From Oscheius sp. JU75 (Eukaryota; Nematoda; Chromadorea; Rhabditida; Rhabditidae): a stretch of DNA of 64,000 nt. The translations under genes were made by a program, and so were the position numbers. Below, in pieces: positions 12,583 to 29,020 of the stretch. Location: assembly GCA_037178855.1 (NCBI GenBank), contig JASJZC010000004.1:5394001-5458000 (forward strand), given 5' to 3'. Numbering within the stretch: position 1 is the first letter of the stretch; the number at the start of each line of letters is the position of its first letter. The notes below the pieces were generated by a model. It was not told where the DNA came from and did not search any database. It was given only the letters and a program-made list of their open reading frames with translations.

Positions 12583-14203
12583 ACCTGCAACACGAGATCG
12601 TAGGGGAGAGAACAGACAGGAACATTGGAGTAAGTATGGGGCGGAAAACCAAATCTAGTCTTCTTTGTTCCAAAACAAGGAATATGGTGGTGTCATGTTG
12701 TGGAAAGAGATATGGAAACAGCGCGACTACGAGCTTCGCATTGGAAAGACATTGATGCACACATGGATGAGAGGAACTGGAGCAAACCTATGAACATGTG
12801 ATGCTGGTAAGCGTAAAACGAAGATATCAGTGAAGGGAATCTCTTTATGACTGCCGGGGTCCGGTAGGTCAACTATCCCCCTTTTCAGGTAAGCTGTGTT
12901 GAGTAAGTCCTTATGCAATCCTTATTCGATGCTCTCACTGTGCTTCCCTCTAACAGTAACAAGTAGCATTGTCTTTCCTATACTTTTACTATGAGACAGA
13001 AAGGGTTCGTTATCTAGGAATGTCGGTAATACTTGGCAGGCTCATATAAACGATTTTTCGCGCACTTTTTCTTTTTGAATTTTCGATTTTGATATCCCCG
13101 CTGTCCTTTATCATTTTTATTGAAATCATTTCCGTTTTCCAAAACTTTTTTCTACTCCAGAATTTTCTTAGTCGTCCTTTAAGTTGATCGAACGAAGAAG
13201 GAAGCCAATCTATTTTTCCACTAGCCTCAAAATAAAGTGCTTATTTACGACATTTTTCCAATTAATCTGTATACCTTCTGGTGCTTACTCTATGTTGCCT
13301 CGAAATATTATTTTTTTATAGGCAAAAATGTCAGATTCCGGCAGAAAATGATGAAGAACAGCGGGGAATATCTAAAATCGTGAAGGATGTTCAAAAATCC
13401 GCCAAAAACAAAAGCGTGAGAGAACCCATTTGAATGAACGGGGCCACCTACCGAAGTATTACGGGGCTGTCAACGAGACTCAACATGAAAATGAGTGTAT
13501 ATTTCAATCATTCTGCCTGTTTGAGGGAATTTATTATCTGCTGGGAGAGTCAGGAAACGATTTTGCAGATTAGGTCACTTATAAACAGGTGACAGACTGT
13601 ATTCGACCTTTTTGAATAAACTTACAGAGGAAAATACCGATTTTGGTGACGTAAAGTAAGAAAAGGTAAGGAAACCAAGCAGTGACTAAGTAGCTAGAGG
13701 CATTTGTGTGTGAAAAGGGTATGTACCCAGCTTTTTTTCTTGACTGTGAGAACGAGGAATATCAAAGTTTCCCAATAAAAGAAGAGTTTCCGCTCATTCA
13801 GACTTTCCCACGCCATTTTAGTCCCGAAATCAATGAAAAACCAACGTGGTCGGGAGTAAAAGTGGCTTGACGCGTCTCTAGGGAATGGTCCCTTCGATCT
13901 GCTTTCAGTATTTAGTAAACTAGAGCTTTCTTACTATTTCTGGTTATGGAATCTCGTAAAAAGATATTGGGTTAATCAAAAAAGCTATTTTTGAAGAAGG
14001 TGAGAATCGTGTGAATAGCGGGGAATACGTGGACCGTTTTCCAGCGCACGGAAGTGGCCAATTAACCTGGACTTATCGACCTTTCGAAACGTTCAAATAG
14101 GGGACATACTACAGAAAAATAACAAAAATCTAATACAAACTTCATTTTGTAGAAAAACACAGAAACCCGGGTCAGAAACTGAGCGAGGATTGGTTTAAAA
14201 TCT
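12583..14203. other. Intergenic, 1.6 kb, no gene seen
   Basis: AT-richer sequence. I see no exon with plausible splice sites and no RNA gene. It should contain the promoter of GalNAc-transferase B and the 3' UTR of DENR. Confidence 0.4.
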
Positions 14204-15048
14204 TCAGCGCTTCTTGTCTCCCAGATCTTCGATCATTTCCTCCGTAATCTTGAGTCATTTTATAAGAAAAATAGCGAAAAAAAAAACCCGAACCTGTGGC
14301 CATTTGGAGAGAATGAGATCGAAAACGTCATCTTTGACGTCGCCCTGAATGACAATCTCGTCAGCGCCGGTCACGGAGCTTCCGCAGGCAAACTTCTGGG
14401 CGAAGGCCTTCGCGGCCACTTTCAGGTCGATTTCTGTATGGTTTATAGGTTATTATGGACAGGGAAAAGAAGAATACCGTTTCCACCGAGTCCTTTGATG
14501 ACTGTGACGCTCTTCTTGCCACGAGGCTCGCGTTGAAGGGTCACCTTGCCGCTGCTGGCCTTTTTTTTCTCGACTATCTGAAAAGCACGTTTTTTGCAAG
14601 GCCGAGTTTCTAGACCGTTCACCATACCTATTAGTACAGTCCGACACATCGAAACTGTTCACATAAGTTGTCCAAACGGTAAAAACGACGACAATGCTCA
14701 ATTCGCAACTTATTTTGTAAAAAAAACCATTCGTAAAAAAGAAAAATCCATACCTTCGGTCCCTTCCCTCCCCGTTTCTGATGTTTCTTCTCCTCGGCCT
14801 CAGACGGCGCCTCCTGGACAGACAGACCAGCCATGATGTCGGGAGCATTCTCCTCAGCCCACTTGCGACACTTCTCGGTAATTCCAGAATATTCGCAGTA
14901 TTCCAGTGGCATCGCGCATTCTGAAACAAGAATGCTTGCTGCAAAAAGATTAATTACCTCCACAGTAGACGACATTAAGTGGATACTGGACGCCGGTAGT
15001 TGGGCCGGGAGCCAGAGAAACAATGGTTGTCGGGCCGTCTTCACTCAT
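14204..15048 (-). CDS. DENR: Density-regulated protein (DENR, SUI1 family)
   Basis: DENR pairs with MCT-1 on the 40S subunit to support re-initiation and post-termination recycling. Five exons (14958-15048, 14754-14920, 14478-14577, 14294-14433, 14204-14248) give 180 residues, close to the usual ~198. The N-terminal zinc-binding-type segment shows [21 protein letters not shown] Lys-rich linker ([12 protein letters not shown]) leads to the SUI1 fold with [20 protein letters not shown] and [20 protein letters not shown]. The C-terminus ends [11 protein letters not shown]. Phases are intact. An orthologue is near certain from the paired-Cys start and the SUI1 core. Confidence 0.95.
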
Positions 15049-15881
15049 GGCTGTAACTGCAAAGTTTTTAGTGGGAGATGGAAGGAAAAAAAAGAAAACA
15101 ACGTACAAATAGGTGTCGAGGCTGGAAGTTTTGGAAAAAAAAATGTTTCCCAGCCCACTCTACACTCGTTTTGATGTGCTTTCTTCGAGTATGCTGATTG
15201 TTTTAGCGTGCTTACAAGTTGAAAATGTTGCCAAAAAGCTGAGGAAACGGGGAAGAGAAATCAAACGAAAATCTTTCTTTACTAAAGCGCAATGGTATCC
15301 GTCGGTCAGTGTCCACACAATTGCATGTCAACACTAATACCAGAAATAAAAAAGCTGACGAGACCTTTCATGTCAAGCGACAAGAAGACAGCTCTGGACG
15401 AAACTTTCGTTACTGGGGAAGCGACGAATACGCCTACTATCAGTTCTAAGTCAAGACAATAAGGCTGCGAAGTTGCCGTTAGCAGATAGTTCACATACGA
15501 AATAGGCAGAACTTGTCAGCTTAGATTTCAGCCATGCACATTGAGACCATTTTGAAGTTAGTCTATTCTAAATTTGTTATCAATCACTAGTCAGCAAAGA
15601 AAAGGAAAATATCAAGCAGGTCGATGAAAAACAATCGGACAAATAATCAAAACGGGGTCCGAGGCGATTGATTCCGGCAGCGGGAAAACCGCGCTCAAAT
15701 GGCAAGATATAACTCAGTCTGAAACGCCTTTTTACCGGACCTGTTCCGTTCTGACATATTTACTGCTTATTTTTGTTCTTGAGTACAAAAATTGGATGAA
15801 GCAGGTGTACAAAAAAAAAGTTGGGCAAGATCGCGGAGTTATATAAACGCAGCTATTCAACTGATAACTCTTCGCTTGTCT
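15049..15881. other. Intergenic between DENR and the BTB array
   Basis: No supported gene. Presumably the DENR promoter and the 3' flank of the first BTB gene. Confidence 0.4.
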
Positions 15882-16740
15882 TTAATGTAGGAGAAACAAT
15901 TCATTGCAAACTAGGGGGAAAGAACGTAGCATTGGAAGAAACGGCGTCAGGGAAACTTCTCGAGAAAAATCAGCATCTGTTCCAGGTTGCTGCCCAATGT
16001 GCAAATCTTCCTTGAATACAGCAGTATGCCAAGCTTTGTAATTGTCTTTAGTGAAGCAGGGCTAAGAATTGGGTTACGAGGAGACAACAGTGAACGCTTA
16101 CGAATGCGTCAAGAATCGGCATGTTCTTCTCGAAGGCGAACATATAGAAATTGAGGCAGTAAAAGCAATGGTTCCTAGTACAGATATTCTTCGCAATTTC
16201 CTCCTGCAAACTTTTCAAAACCAGCTCAACGACATTGAAACGATCAGCCACGGCCAGGAGCTCATTGACAAAATTCCATAACTCTGAATAACCAAATGTA
16301 TGTAAGTATTAATGAAAAAAATCTTACTCCGGCAATATTTTTCAGCATAGGTAATTGTTGCACCATAGTAGTGAAAGGGCGATTTGTAGACTGGCCCAAT
16401 TTCGTGATCAAACACAAAGAGCAGAGCCTCGTTTTCGGACATTCTACCGTAGTAAAAGATTTCGAGAATCTTTTTGAAAATGTCGACCGAGACGTCCTTG
16501 ATCTCCACACGGTCTTCCTTGGCCTAAAGTTGCCTTCAATCAGCAAAAAAAGTAGAAATACACTTCTTTGAAGCCACCAAACAGCATGACGTCGAAAACG
16601 TCAGAATGAGCGGCCAAGACCATTCTGTGGACGATAAAATCTTGGTCTTCGACGAAGAGGATGAGATCGGAGCAACGCTCGTTTCCAAATTTGATAAGGT
16701 CAGGTTTTTTCTTCGTTTTCTCAACAGGAGATTCAGACAT
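15882..16740 (-). CDS. BTB/POZ protein 1, altered C-terminus
   Basis: Four exons: 16564-16740, 16328-16523, 16102-16283 and 15882-16061. Exon 1 holds the BTB entry motif CSDLILFVEDQDFIVHRMVL, where family members usually dimerise and bind cullin-3. Exon 2 completes the BTB fold (VSVDIFKKILEIFYYGRM). Exon 3 is a helical region (FVNELLAVADRFNVVELVLK) with a Cys pair. No MATH, Kelch or zinc-finger domain is visible. In exon 4 the family's terminal motif FLEKF sits in another frame, with its stop near 15946-15948. The reading frame as sequenced runs on to 15884. So the last exon has a small indel relative to gene 3, and the tail differs. This may be a lineage change, early decay or a sequencing error. 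Confidence 0.7.
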
Positions 16741-17006
16741 TTTGACTGAAAAAAAATTTACACATGGAAATACCTTGTTATCGCTAAAACAGCCTTTTCA
16801 GGCAAGTGCTTAACTTAATTTTATCGTGATACGCATCGCGTGTTGTAAGGAAAGAAGTTCAGAAGAATAACATGATAAAACAGAAACTTACAAGAATACA
16901 GTCGATATGTCAGCTATTTACCTGGATACTGCACGCACAAAAATTCTGCAACTGAACAATATATTGCAAACAAGGAGGAAAGGACCTAACAATGTGAGAA
17001 ACAGTA

Positions 17007-17754
17007 TTAGGTGAACTTGTTGAAGAGGCTATCGAAGTCGTCGTAACCAAGCCGACGCGGTATCTGTCCAATGGGAGGATCTTTCTTGAACACACCATCA
17101 TACCAAATGTCGTAACTGTCTTCTATGAACATGGGCTGAAAAAATGGGTTGCGTCGAAAAGGCTTAGAAATTTTACGAATTTCTCAAGAACAGGCATTTT
17201 CTTCTTGGATGCATGTAGAGATTTAGGCAGACAAGGCACTCGCTCCTAACGCTTTTTTCAATTTCTTCTTGCAGGCGTTTCATAGCCACCTCAGAGATAT
17301 TGAAGCAGTCAGCTGCGGCCAGGAGCTCCTTGACGAAGTTCCAAAGCTCTGAACAATTAAAAGTAATTGTACATAAACTAATTCCGTACTCGCATAGGCC
17401 TTCTATAGTTCTACCATTCCAGTGACAGTGCAGTGTAGTCTTCTGAAATTTGAAACTCGAGATCAGACGTTCTGTTGTAGTAAAGGCTTTCTTCTTGAAA
17501 GTGTTGACAGAAACGCCCTTGATCTCAACGCGATTTTCCTTGGCCTAAAGTAGTATTAGCGGAGCAAATGAGAGAACACGATCCTTCAATTCACTGAAAA
17601 GCATGTTCCAGAAGACACCGCAATGAGCAGCCAGAACCATTCTGTGAGCGAGAAAGTTCTGATCCTCAACAAAAGTGACGTCAGAGATGGATTTATCGCC
17701 GAAAATTATGGGTTCAGGCTTTCCCTTCTTTTCCTCAGCAGGGGGATCCGACAT
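17007..17754 (-). pseudogene. BTB/POZ gene 2, frameshifted
   Basis: It has the same exon order as its neighbours and a start context matching theirs. Exon 1 gives SISDVTFVEDQNFLAHRMVL, one residue shorter than in gene 3. One extra base precedes the GTGTTC donor, putting exon 2 out of phase. In exon 2 the frame VEIKGVSVNTFKK is followed by a small deletion, after which the conserved ESLYYNRTSDLEF lies in another frame. The last exon is still well preserved (DIWYDGVFKKDPPIGQ...FNKFT, stop 17007-17009). At least two independent frame-breaking changes make this a pseudogene, probably young because most sequence is still alignable. Confidence 0.7.
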
Positions 17755-17937
17755 ATTGACTGAATAGCTGAAAACTTTGCAGAAAAACGAGAAGCGAATG
17801 GTCAACAAGGCTAAAAAAAAAAAAGAGGTAGGAAATGCATTTATACAGCTGGCTATTCCGTTAACTTTTTTCGAGGATTAGGAATAACACATTTGAAAAC
17901 ATGAAGGAAAATAACGTAACAACTGTGAGAAACAAAA

Positions 17938-18727
17938 TTAGGTGAACTTTTCGAGGAAGGTAAGAAGCTCCTGGGGATCGAGCTGACGCGGTGGCTGTCT
18001 CATGGGCGCATCTTCCGCGTACATAACTGAATGCCATTCCTTGTAGCTGGCCTTAGTGAATCTATGCTAAAATGTAGGTTGCAATACTACGAACAAAGGA
18101 AACGTACGAATTTGTCAAGAATGGGCATTTTCTTCTCGAGGGCGAACATGTAGAGATTGAGGCAGAAGAGACAGTTGCTCTTAGTACAGATGTTCTCAAC
18201 GATGATTACTCGAAGGTTCATCAAAACTAGATCAGTGACGTCGAAAAAGTCGGCAGCCTCTAGGAGCTCATTGACGAACTTCCAAAACTCTGAACAAGCA
18301 TTGACGGGACCAGACGGCACTCCATACTCTGATAGGCTTCTATTACAGTTTCGATAGTTCTCTCAGTGTGGAAAGGAGCCTTATAATCTTCGACAATACG
18401 ATAGTTAATTTCAAATACTATAGCTTCAAATTCAGTCATTCTGCCGTAATACATGATTTCAAGAATTTTCTTGAAAATGTCGACAGAGACGTCTTTAATT
18501 TCAATGCGATCCTTATTCTAAGAAGCATTTACTCTGTGAAATCTAAGAGCACGAACCTCCTTGAGATCGCCGACCAGCCAGGCTCTGAAGACGTCGGAAT
18601 GAGCAGCCAGAACCATTCTATGTGCGAGGAAATCTTGGTCCTCAACGAAAAAAGTGACATCGGAGCACTTTTCATTGCCGAATTCGATTGGAGTCGGCCT
18701 TATTTCTTCATCGTGAGGATTGGACAT
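17938..18727 (-). CDS. BTB/POZ protein 3 (intact)
   Basis: The only fully intact member of the array. Exons 18557-18727, 18328-18517, 18108-18289 and 17938-18066 give 223 residues. The BTB domain covers about residues 15-100: FGNEKCSDVTFFVEDQDFLA in exon 1, then VSVDIFKKILEIMYYGRMTE in exon 2. Exon 3 has the helical segment WKFVNELLEAADFFDVTDLV and a Cys-rich helix (CTKSNCLFCLNLYMF). The C-terminus is LDPQELLTFLEKFT. BTB-only proteins of this kind commonly act as cullin-3 adaptors. Here that is inference, since no substrate-binding domain is seen. Tandem repetition with decaying neighbours is typical of fast birth-and-death BTB families in nematodes. Confidence 0.85.
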
Positions 18728-18899
18728 TTTGACTGAAATGGAGTTGGGTCAGCGGGAAACTGGGTGAACATGGAAAAAGTCGAGGAAAGAAAAGCGGACA
18801 ACGGCTGCCACTAGGAGCATCAAATATATAATTCTCCAGCAAATCACTACATAAGCAAGCATTAGTGCTACCACGAGCTTCGAGTTCATACACATCCAT

Positions 18900-18973
18900 G
18901 TTGCGAAGAGACATTTCCAGCAAGAAGATCAGGCCTTTTCTTTCTTTTCGGCTAGTGCATCCGACATTTTGAC
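18900..18973 (-). pseudogene. BTB gene 4, start-only relic
   Basis: The conserved start context TTTCAGTCAAAATGTC recurs, followed by MSDALAEKKEKA and then a stop. The continuation does not align with BTB exon 1 in any frame. It looks like the 5' remnant of a fourth array member. Confidence 0.5.
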
Positions 18974-20877
18974 TGAAAGGCAGACAATTTTGAAAGATAC
19001 AATGAGAGGATAAAGAAATTGGAATGATTTAACGTCGGGGAACAAGAATTGACATAACGAACCCATTTCGACGTTGAAGCGTTACAGTTCAACAAGCTCG
19101 CGAGGTAAATAAACTTGAACCAGAACACAATCAAAAATTGGTAATTAGCAGAATTTTCTAGACTATTTTTGCTGGCAGAGATCTTCGCAAGAGGCCAGTT
19201 TGAAGAAGAGTGCAGCCAAACAGCAATAAACGACATGAAAGTGGACGAAAGAGAAACAATTACAAAAAAGCAAAATTTTTCCCCCAAAAATTTGAACCAC
19301 CGCAAAAAAAAGCCGGGAAATTGGAGAACTATTAAACTTCACTTTCCACGGCCCTTACTGTATTCCTGCTGATTTTTCGAATTTGTCCCTATCGCCTTGA
19401 ACTTGTTATTCCCAGTTTTTTTTACCGCTGTCAACAACCAACTGTCCAGATTTTAAATTTTTATTGTAATTTACAAGATTTTATGGGTAATACAGACACA
19501 ACAAGAATACTAGTAGGGGGTCTGAGAAGAGAGATGGGGGACTGAGACTGGGGGAGAAGAGGCTAGACATGATAAAAAAAAAAAAGGTTAAAAGGGGTCT
19601 AGCGTTGAAAGTGCGGTTGTATGGGTATTTTCTGATGGTGCTAAAAAGGGCTAAGGCACACCACGAGTCCCGCATATAGAAACACAAAACATAACAAGAA
19701 CTAGGACACTATTTCTCACTCTAAAGCTAGTGCTCTTGTGACCTAAAAAGAACCATTTTCGGGGGCTCTTTTAGGGGTGCAATACCCAGGAATTAGCGTG
19801 CAAATTACAACAACTTTTGAAGGAGATAAAGCAAAAGTCACCAAAAAGAAAAATACTGTGAAAAAGTCCAAATTTCTACGAGGACATAGAAATTGTAGAT
19901 GGAGGAGTGTGGTTGTTGTCGCTCAACTTTCCCTTCTTAGTTCCTCTTCTTGTTCCTGAGCTCGTCGGCGGAGACCTCGACTGAAAAACGACAGATTTAC
20001 AACATCCAGCGGAGGGGAGAGGGTTCGTGCGGATATCTGGCTGTATACAGGTTTCAACGGGATTTTTTGGTTTTGGTTTTCCGGAAATTTCGATGAAAAT
20101 GACAAGGATTTTGAAATAAATCGGGCTCTGAGACAGTAGTGCCGTGTGACTTCCAAAAGCTATTTTAGAGGAGCAATTGGCCGAAATAATTCGAGAATAC
20201 GGTCTATTTCCGGTGAAAATGTGATCAAGTTTTTCATGCCAGTTTTGCAGCAATCGAAGAGGGCAGATTTAATCGAAATTGAGGGTTTTAAATGTTTTTT
20301 CTACCAAATTTCAGGCCAAACTCGCTCATCTTCAATCGAAACTTCCGAAAACATCATTCAAAAGTCAAATTTTCCTGCCATCCGCGCAGCTACAGCTCCC
20401 AGGCATTCGTGTTAGGACCGGGTCTACCAAGATAAACCATGCACAGAGGTTAGAATAGGTAAGAGAGGTGACCATCCAGAGAGACAGAGGTAAAAGAGTA
20501 AATCACACCATCCAGCTTTTGCTTTATAGTTTAGAGAAGCGTAAAAAAAGATCTTCACACAGAGACACATTCACACAAAAGGGTATAAATATGAAGATGT
20601 TGGGTATAAAATAAATATAAATCACTAACAACGGGGGGCTCAAAAACAAGGAATTTTTGGCGAGATATAATCCGTCAATCTTTTGGGCGACCAGAAAGAG
20701 TGGGTATTTGACAAGGGACCTTGGGTAACAATAGAGGATTATTACATAGGGTAAGAAGGCCAACACACGTACCCTTTTGTTGACATTAAGGTGTAGGTAG
20801 AGATGAGCAATATGATGGAAATACGGGGATAAAGAAGTTTTTGAAAATACACGCCGTTAGAACCATACAAAGGGAAG
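18974..20877. other. 1.9 kb without supported gene
   Basis: AT-rich sequence downstream of the SERCA stop codon. It likely includes the SERCA 3' UTR and the upstream region of the BTB array. Short open frames are low-complexity and lack splice support. Confidence 0.4.
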
Positions 20878-25004
<4,127 letters not shown>

Positions 25005-28000
25005 CTTGGACTAGTTACCCAAGAAGCGGTGACGACTGAAAATAAAACGATGTTTTGTGTCACATGAGGCTGGAGAGATAACGAAAATAGAGGGCTAGAC
25101 AGCCTTGAAACGAGGCTATTTCGATAGGAAGCTACTAGTAGACTGATAACGGATAAAAGGACAGGGCTTTGCGTCAATTTATGACGGCGTAGGGCTTCGG
25201 GAGGGTGTAATAGACGAGAGAGACGCCTTTGCAGTCCATTTTCACGGGAGCGAGCGCAAAAAATTAGGAGTTTGTGGGAGGAAAAATGAGAAAAGAGGTG
25301 AAATGGGACGTGGATGATAATTGGACTGACGTGTACTAGAAAAGGGAGGTTCGAACGTACCCGTAGCAACAGAACAACGTCACCATTCTTGAACGGGGCT
25401 AGACCCCCTCTACGGTAGCCGCGTGTTGGGACCTTTCCCGATAAGCGACAAATTGCCGTGCGGCACTGGAGGCAACTGGTAACCAGAATTCTTTTTTGCT
25501 ATTTTTTTTTTTTGGGAAAAGGGAGGAAAAGAGAGAAGAGGCAAGCAAGCAATGGGGAGAGGCGAGACTCTCTATCAAGGCGAACAACTGACGCTGTTAG
25601 AGAAAAAAGAGGGGCCTCGACAACGAGGAACAGCCTCCTGTGTGAGACTCGCGATGTAAACTAACCAGGAAGCTCAATTTTCTGAAGTAATTTTCAGCAA
25701 TATTTGGCCTTATCATCTCTCCACGATAACCAAAGGTTGGGCCCAAAATGATTGAACAAAATAAGAAAATATGACTGTTTGGTTACAATAAACTGACGAA
25801 AAAAATGGAAGAAATTGTTTTTCTGACGAGAAATTGGTGAAGAGCAAGAAGAAATGGAAGATTTTGTCAATGGAAACAAAAGAAATCAGCTAGAAACTGA
25901 GCAAAACGCCCGCCTTGTGATGGATAGCCTCTCTGGGGACGTTTTTAGGGTTCATGTGTTCTCATTCTGAGGATGCTTTTAGCGTAATAAGCGGAATGAA
26001 TAACGTGGAAAGAGACATTTGGGCACCCAAGACGTGTCTAATGAGCTACAAATGGTCGAAATCGATTCAGGAACGGTTATCAACGAGCGGGGGACTGATA
26101 AAAAGAGAACTCATCGGGTCAGAACAAAAATTTTTTGCAAAAAATTGGGAGAAGTGACGGTAAAAAGATTTTGATACGGGAAATGGGCGAAAAGACGAAT
26201 GAACAAATGCTATGTGCTGCGAGTTTCTTTCACTACGGCATTGGCTTGTTTCCGTTGGCTTCTTTAATCATTTTATAGAGAGAAAAGTAAGAAAGAGTCA
26301 CGTAGAGTGAGAGACAGACAATAAGAAAAGAATAAGCAAAAAAATGGGAATTTCGGCTATGATCACTGTAGATCTGAGCCATATTGCGGCGGAAACTACC
26401 TTTAGATTCCCGGACCCACTCCAGCTCAAAGCTGATAACTCAGGTTAGGAAATACCACAAAATGCGTCAGATTCTGGCATCATAGGCTCGCGTTATCACT
26501 TGTGTAGAGAGCGGGCTGTAATCCCTAAAGCTCAAGAACGTTTGAGCTGGGCATGTGGGTGAGAGAGGCGTTTTGGTTAAACTCAAACCAGGAACAAGAG
26601 GACGAAAAGGAACAATTGCTGTCTGATGACCTTAGGAACAACATGAAAGGGTAGAAGAGAAGAAAAGGCCGAGAGCTTTCAGTGGTTATTTGTGCTATGA
26701 ACTGCGCCTCCGGGTTGTAAAGCGGGCCTCAACGGCAGTGCCAGGGAAAAGACACCGCCTACCTTCTTCTCCTCTCGCAGCCGGCAAGGTCTGGGATAGA
26801 TTTGCATGAATAGTGAGCGATCGATGGGAAAAAGATCTGTGATCACAAAAACAAGTGGCTCACAATCTAACAAAGTTCTAAAAAAAAAGCAGGGGTACAA
26901 ACCAAAAAGTATCTTTCATTTCTTTGCTATCCCAAAGTGCATAGTTTCGATAAGAAAATCGTATGAAAAAGAGATGTACAGGTTTTGAAATGGAAAATGG
27001 TGCTTTTATATTCTTTAGGGGACGGAAAGACAGATGTTTCGGGATGAAGCTTCGCTGTGGGTTGATTGTAGCGCTCCAAACTTGTTTACAAAATTTCTCA
27101 GCTTCGGAATATAGAAATTTTTAGCAACAAACTATAAAGGGAGAAGAGGAAAATTATAAACTGCACATTGAGCGTGTGCCGAAATTAATTCTTTTTTTAC
27201 GCAAAGTTGCGTCCGCGCGGGAATAAATTACAAAACGCTTGAAATTTTCCGACTTGAGTAGCTGAACCCCAAAATATTTGCTCTAATTTCGTATAGAAAA
27301 TGACAAAAATCAACAAAAGTTGTACGTCGAACAGCTTGACATGTTTTCCAGACATAAATCCTCAACAACAAGGGAAAAGTATAGGGAAAACTCACTGGAG
27401 ACAGACGATCTTGTGACTTGATGACTTCCAGTGACAGTTGTAGTCAATAGGATGAAATGATGGAGGAAGTGGTGTCTCTCTGAAAAAGAAGTTTATAGGA
27501 TCCGAGAGATGGAAAGAGGAAGAAGAAGCTCCGAGAGGAAGTCAATCAGACGGGGGAGGGAGAGTCAGGATTTTTGGGTCGGGTTGTGTGTGACCGGGAA
27601 GGGCAAGCAATAGGGGGAAGAGAAGGGTCGAAGAATAGAAACGGTTCTTTAGATAAGCGGAGAAAGAGAGACGGATGACGTCAGTCGCGACAGACCGATC
27701 GCACCACTTCGGGATTTTTTCTCTGGGTGCTCCGATCAGGGACTACCGTAGTGGCCTTCAAAGGTCAAATATTCTCGGGGAAATCGGGGGCTTCCCTGTT
27801 TTTTTGGACAAAAGGAGCACAAACGCTTCGTTCTCCAAAAATACATTTGTTATCGACCGTGGTTTTCTGCTTCGGTAGTGCAAAACTGTAGAGGAGATTA
27901 AAAACAAGAACTTTGCAGAAGATTGGAAATCTGGAAGATGCCTTGATGGATCCGAAAATAGCATTGCAAATGTTGGTTGTGCTAAAAGAGAGCCTGCGGT

Positions 28001-28339
28001 AGGTCTACGGAAAACTCTTCTGCAGCGACTTGACAGGTTCCTACTCACGTCAGAGTCGGCAGAGAGGGAGTCGGCAACTTGCAAAGGCGTAGGGAGGATT
28101 GAGGCGGCTAAAGTTTGCTATCACAATCTGGCGGAGAGATGTCAAAAAGGCAAATAGAGATCAGATCAGTTATTTCCGTGGATAGACGACGTTTGCCCAG
28201 GCCACTTCAGCACCCCCACAGAGGTCAGACGAGAGACTGCCGGTTCTCACTCTCTCCCATGAAAATCCTGCTCTCCTGACTATGCGCTGGTAGTGGGAAA
28301 TTATAGCTCTTACAATACAGATGCAACACACATGTTGGA

Positions 28340-29020
28340 GCAGGAGGAAGCGTGGGTCGGGAAAGAGAGATAGATTCACATCGGAGAATCTGGAAGGGGA
28401 CAAACTTCTAGATATTGGGGGAGAGAGACAGTAGATCTTTGGGGACTGAGAGACATTGGGTTGAGACACTAAGGAGAGAGTGTGGGAGGGAGACAGCAGA
28501 TCAGGTTCCGGGTTCAGTGTATGAGTCAGGAGCAGGGATGAATAAAAATAATCCAAGTGCAAGAAGGTCAATTTTGAGTTAAGAGATTGTGAAGGAACAG
28601 TCAGCTTGTCTAGGGAGAGCCAGAGAAGAGACTGCACAATGGCAGAGAAAAAGGGCGGAGAGAAGGAAGTCAGACAGAGATCAGCCACAAAGTCGAAAGA
28701 CTCAAAGAGCCAGATTCGAAAGAGTGAGAGAATTAGTCGACTAACGGTCAGGGAGAGTCAGAGTTCTCGAGAAAATAACTGACCGTATCTAGAAGAGAGT
28801 CAACCGTGAAGAGTTCGGGGAGAGTCGAGAGAACTGATCAAGAGAGTAAGTCTAAAGGGTCATGAAGATTCAGAGAGATAGAGACAGAGAGTAACTGACA
28901 ATGAGAGCAAGGGAAGAGGATAGAGTGAGAGTCAGTCAAAGTAAGAAAGTAAGAATAGAGAGATACAACACGACAGTAGTCAAGAAGTTTGTTTTCCATT
29001 GCAGATCAGTCCTACGTGAG
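28340..29020. repeat. Purine-rich GAGA/GACA low-complexity tract
   Basis: The plus strand is dominated by degenerate units such as gagagacag, agagagtc and agacagaga. No exact tandem period is held for long. Confidence 0.6.

Noticed and set aside
28170-28688. 172-codon minus-strand open frame
   Set aside because: Composition (Ser/Leu/Pro runs) simply mirrors the purine-rich tract, with no splice sites or domain.
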